From: Microbacterium sp. SORGH_AS_1204
GTDB lineage: Bacteria; Actinomycetota; Actinomycetes; Actinomycetales; Microbacteriaceae
NCBI RefSeq assembly: GCF_030818935.1
Contig: NZ_JAUTBD010000001.1
Span: 1,426,001 to 1,490,000, forward strand
Direction of reading: 5' to 3'
Length of the DNA: 64,000 nt
This document shows, piece by piece, positions 62,493 through 64,000 of the stretch. A model generated the notes under the pieces. It searched no databases. It saw only the letters and a program-made list of their open reading frames with translations, and had not been told where the DNA came from. Every line of letters begins with the position of its first letter. The first letter of the stretch is position 1. The position numbers and the translations under genes were made by a program.

Positions 62493-64000
62493 ATGATCGA
62501 TTACGCCGTGCCGGGCTCCGTCGCCGCCCCGCGCCCGGGCTCGGACGGGCCGCCCCCGGGCCCCCGCGCCGGCGCGGGCCACTTCACTGCGCCCCGCCTG
62601 TTCTCGTGCGTGCTCGTCGCCAACCGCGGCGAGATCGCACGCCGCGTGTTCCGCACGCTCCGGCGTCTCGGCATCCGTTCCGTCGCCGTCCACACCGACA
62701 CGGATGCCGATGCGCCCCACGCTCGCGAGGCCGATCACGCTGTGCGGGTGCCCTCGTACCTCGATGTCGACGCGGTGGTCGCCGCCGCGATGGCGACGGG
62801 GGCGGATGCCGTGCACCCGGGCTACGGCTTCCTCAGCGAGAACGCCGGCTTCGCGCGGGCGTGCGCGGCGGCGGGCATCGTGTTCGTCGGTCCGGGCGTC
62901 GAGGCGCTCGAGGTCATGGGCGACAAGATCCGCGCGAAAGAGCACGTCGCGCGGCATGACGTGCCGACGGTGCCGGGGTTCTCGGCGGCAGGACTCTCCG
63001 ATGCCGAGATCGCCGCCGAGGCCGACCGCGCGGGGTACCCGTTGCTCGTGAAACCGTCCGCGGGCGGTGGGGGAAAGGGGATGACGGTCGCCCGCGGTCG
63101 CGACGACCTCGCCGACGCGCTCGCCACCGCCCGTCGGGTCGCCGCCGCAGCCTTCGGCGACGACGCGCTGCTGCTCGAGCGACTGCTGGAGCGCCCACGC
63201 CACATCGAGGTGCAGGTGCTCGCCGACGCGCACGGCACGACGATCTCGCTCGGCGAGCGCGAGTGCACGCTGCAGCGGCGACATCAGAAGGTCATCGAAG
63301 AAGCACCGTCGCCCGTGGTCGACGCCTCCGCGCGGGCCCGCCTGGGTGAGGCCGCCGTCGCCGCCGCCCGCAGCGTCGGCTACCTCGGCGCGGGGACGGT
63401 GGAGTTCCTCACCGCCGGAGATCGCCTCGACGAGCCGTTCTTCATCGAGATGAACACGCGCCTGCAGGTCGAGCACCCCGTGACCGAGCTGGTCACGGGC
63501 ATCGACCTCGTGGAGCAGCAGCTGCGGGTCGCCGCGGGCCTCGCGCTCGACCTGCCGCAGATCCGGCTCGACGGGCACGCGATCGAAGCCCGGGTGTACG
63601 CCGAGACGCCCGCGCGCGGCTACCTCCCCGCCACCGGCACGGTGAGCCTGTGGCATCCGGGAACCGCCCGCGTCGACAGCGCCGTCGAGACCGGCAGCGT
63701 GATCAGTGCGCTGTACGACCCCATGATCGCGAAAGTCATCGCGCACGGGCCCGACCGCGAGACCGCGCTCGCCCGCCTCGACGCAGCCCTCGCCGACACC
63801 GTCGTGCTCGGCGTCGATACGAACATCGCCGACCTCCGGGCCCTGCTGGCAGACCCCGCCGTGCGCGCGGGGGATCTCGATACCGGACTGCTCGACCGCC
63901 GGGGCACGCCCGAACACCCGTCGCCGACGCCCGCCGCGCTCGCCGCGGCGGCGCAGAAGGTCGTGGATGCCGAAGCCCCGGCCGACGGTACGGTGTGGGG
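62493..64000 (+). CDS. accA1: methylcrotonyl-CoA carboxylase alpha subunit (biotin carboxylase), cut by window end
   Basis: Biotin carboxylase part of the alpha subunit; the frame is open from ATG 62493 to the last base (502 codons). After a Pro/Gly-rich 35-residue extension come [34 protein letters not shown], the ATP-grasp loop [31 protein letters not shown], and [14 protein letters not shown]. The biotin-carrier domain lies beyond the window. 14 nt after accD1, with a GAGGGAG ribosome site very close to the ATG; GTG 62610 is a shorter alternative start. Confidence 0.9.
   Translation, partial: MIDYAVPGSVAAPRPGSDGPPPGPRAGAGHFTAPRLFSCVLVANRGEIARRVFRTLRRLGIRSVAVHTDTDADAPHAREADHAVRVPSYLDVDAVVAAAMATGADAVHPGYGFLSENAGFARACAAAGIVFVGPGVEALEVMGDKIRAKEHVARHDVPTVPGFSAAGLSDAEIAAEADRAGYPLLVKPSAGGGGKGMTVARGRDDLADALATARRVAAAAFGDDALLLERLLERPRHIEVQVLADAHGTTISLGERECTLQRRHQKVIEEAPSPVVDASARARLGEAAVAAARSVGYLGAGTVEFLTAGDRLDEPFFIEMNTRLQVEHPVTELVTGIDLVEQQLRVAAGLALDLPQIRLDGHAIEARVYAETPARGYLPATGTVSLWHPGTARVDSAVETGSVISALYDPMIAKVIAHGPDRETALARLDAALADTVVLGVDTNIADLRALLADPAVRAGDLDTGLLDRRGTPEHPSPTPAALAAAAQKVVDAEAPADGTVW

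Overview
The window is one contiguous stretch of a high-GC actinobacterial chromosome. Frequent GTG starts, RbpA, OpcA, the gap-pgk-tpiA-secG order, the tkt-tal-pgi-zwf-opcA-pgl block beside ctaB/ctaA and suf, and a corynebacterial-type glycogen synthase all point to Micrococcales, most likely Microbacteriaceae (Microbacterium-like). This assignment rests on gene content and order only; no database search was made.

Layout. 1-3.6 kb (+): lower glycolysis gap(partial)-pgk-tpiA, then secG and rbpA. 3.66-9.9 kb: a surface-polysaccharide block (lipoprotein, secreted polysaccharide deacetylase, nucleotide-sugar epimerase and dehydrogenase on -, a processive family-2 glycosyltransferase on +), followed by a large LuxR-type ATPase regulator (9.9-12.5 kb, -). 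12.6-20.8 kb (-): the pentose-phosphate operon tkt-tal-pgi-zwf-opcA-pgl. 21-24 kb: haem O/A synthesis (ctaB +, ctaA -) and a small membrane protein. 24.2-28.3 kb (+): Fe-S assembly operon sufB-sufD-Rieske-sufC-sufT, then a PLP C-S lyase. 29.7-34.8 kb: iron uptake, a siderophore-interacting reductase facing a FecBCDE-type importer, both with DtxR/IdeR-like boxes. 35-46 kb: housekeeping genes (ABC-F ATPase, SURF1, DUF3099, FabG-like reductase, SerB, LuxS, GlgC/GlgA, orphan ABC ATPase, zinc-free L31) and one frameshifted hydrolase. 46.1-54.3 kb: a gene-poor, repeat-rich zone with a CN-hydrolase, an HNH/DUF222 protein, an exonuclease, a hydrolase and a CGNR-regulator/EamA pair. 54.3-64 kb: a branched-chain amino-acid catabolic locus: Lrp regulator, 2-oxoacid dehydrogenase E1alpha/E1beta/E2, a repeat-expanded TetR, and methylcrotonyl-CoA carboxylase beta and alpha (alpha cut by the window end).

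How genes are wired. At least fourteen gene junctions are exact 4-nt ATGA/GTGA stop-start overlaps, so translational coupling is the rule in operons. About a dozen genes instead have a TANNNT -10 hexamer 6-7 nt before the start codon and no clear Shine-Dalgarno, implying leaderless mRNAs. Most operon ends carry strong GC hairpins; five of them contain the heptamer GGATGCC and its complement as the stem.

Most interesting observations. (1) A 61-bp element, GTGCAC-N19-GACACGCC-N20-GGCGTGTC, occurs four times in an intergenic array (53.7-54.2 kb) and, with the same spacing, four times inside the TetR coding sequence, where it sits in a 162-bp (54-codon) in-frame repeat. This resembles palindromic elements that insert in frame. 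(2) The heptamer GGATGCC/GGCATCC appears strongly over-represented, overrides usual codon choice, builds terminators and is present once per unit in the large-unit arrays. (3) A 32-bp array upstream of the CN-hydrolase gene forms a relay of 11-codon mini-ORFs, each stop overlapping the next start, ending in the real gene. (4) A 26-codon mini-ORF that copies the E1beta N-terminus lies between E1alpha and E1beta with ATGA overlaps on both sides.
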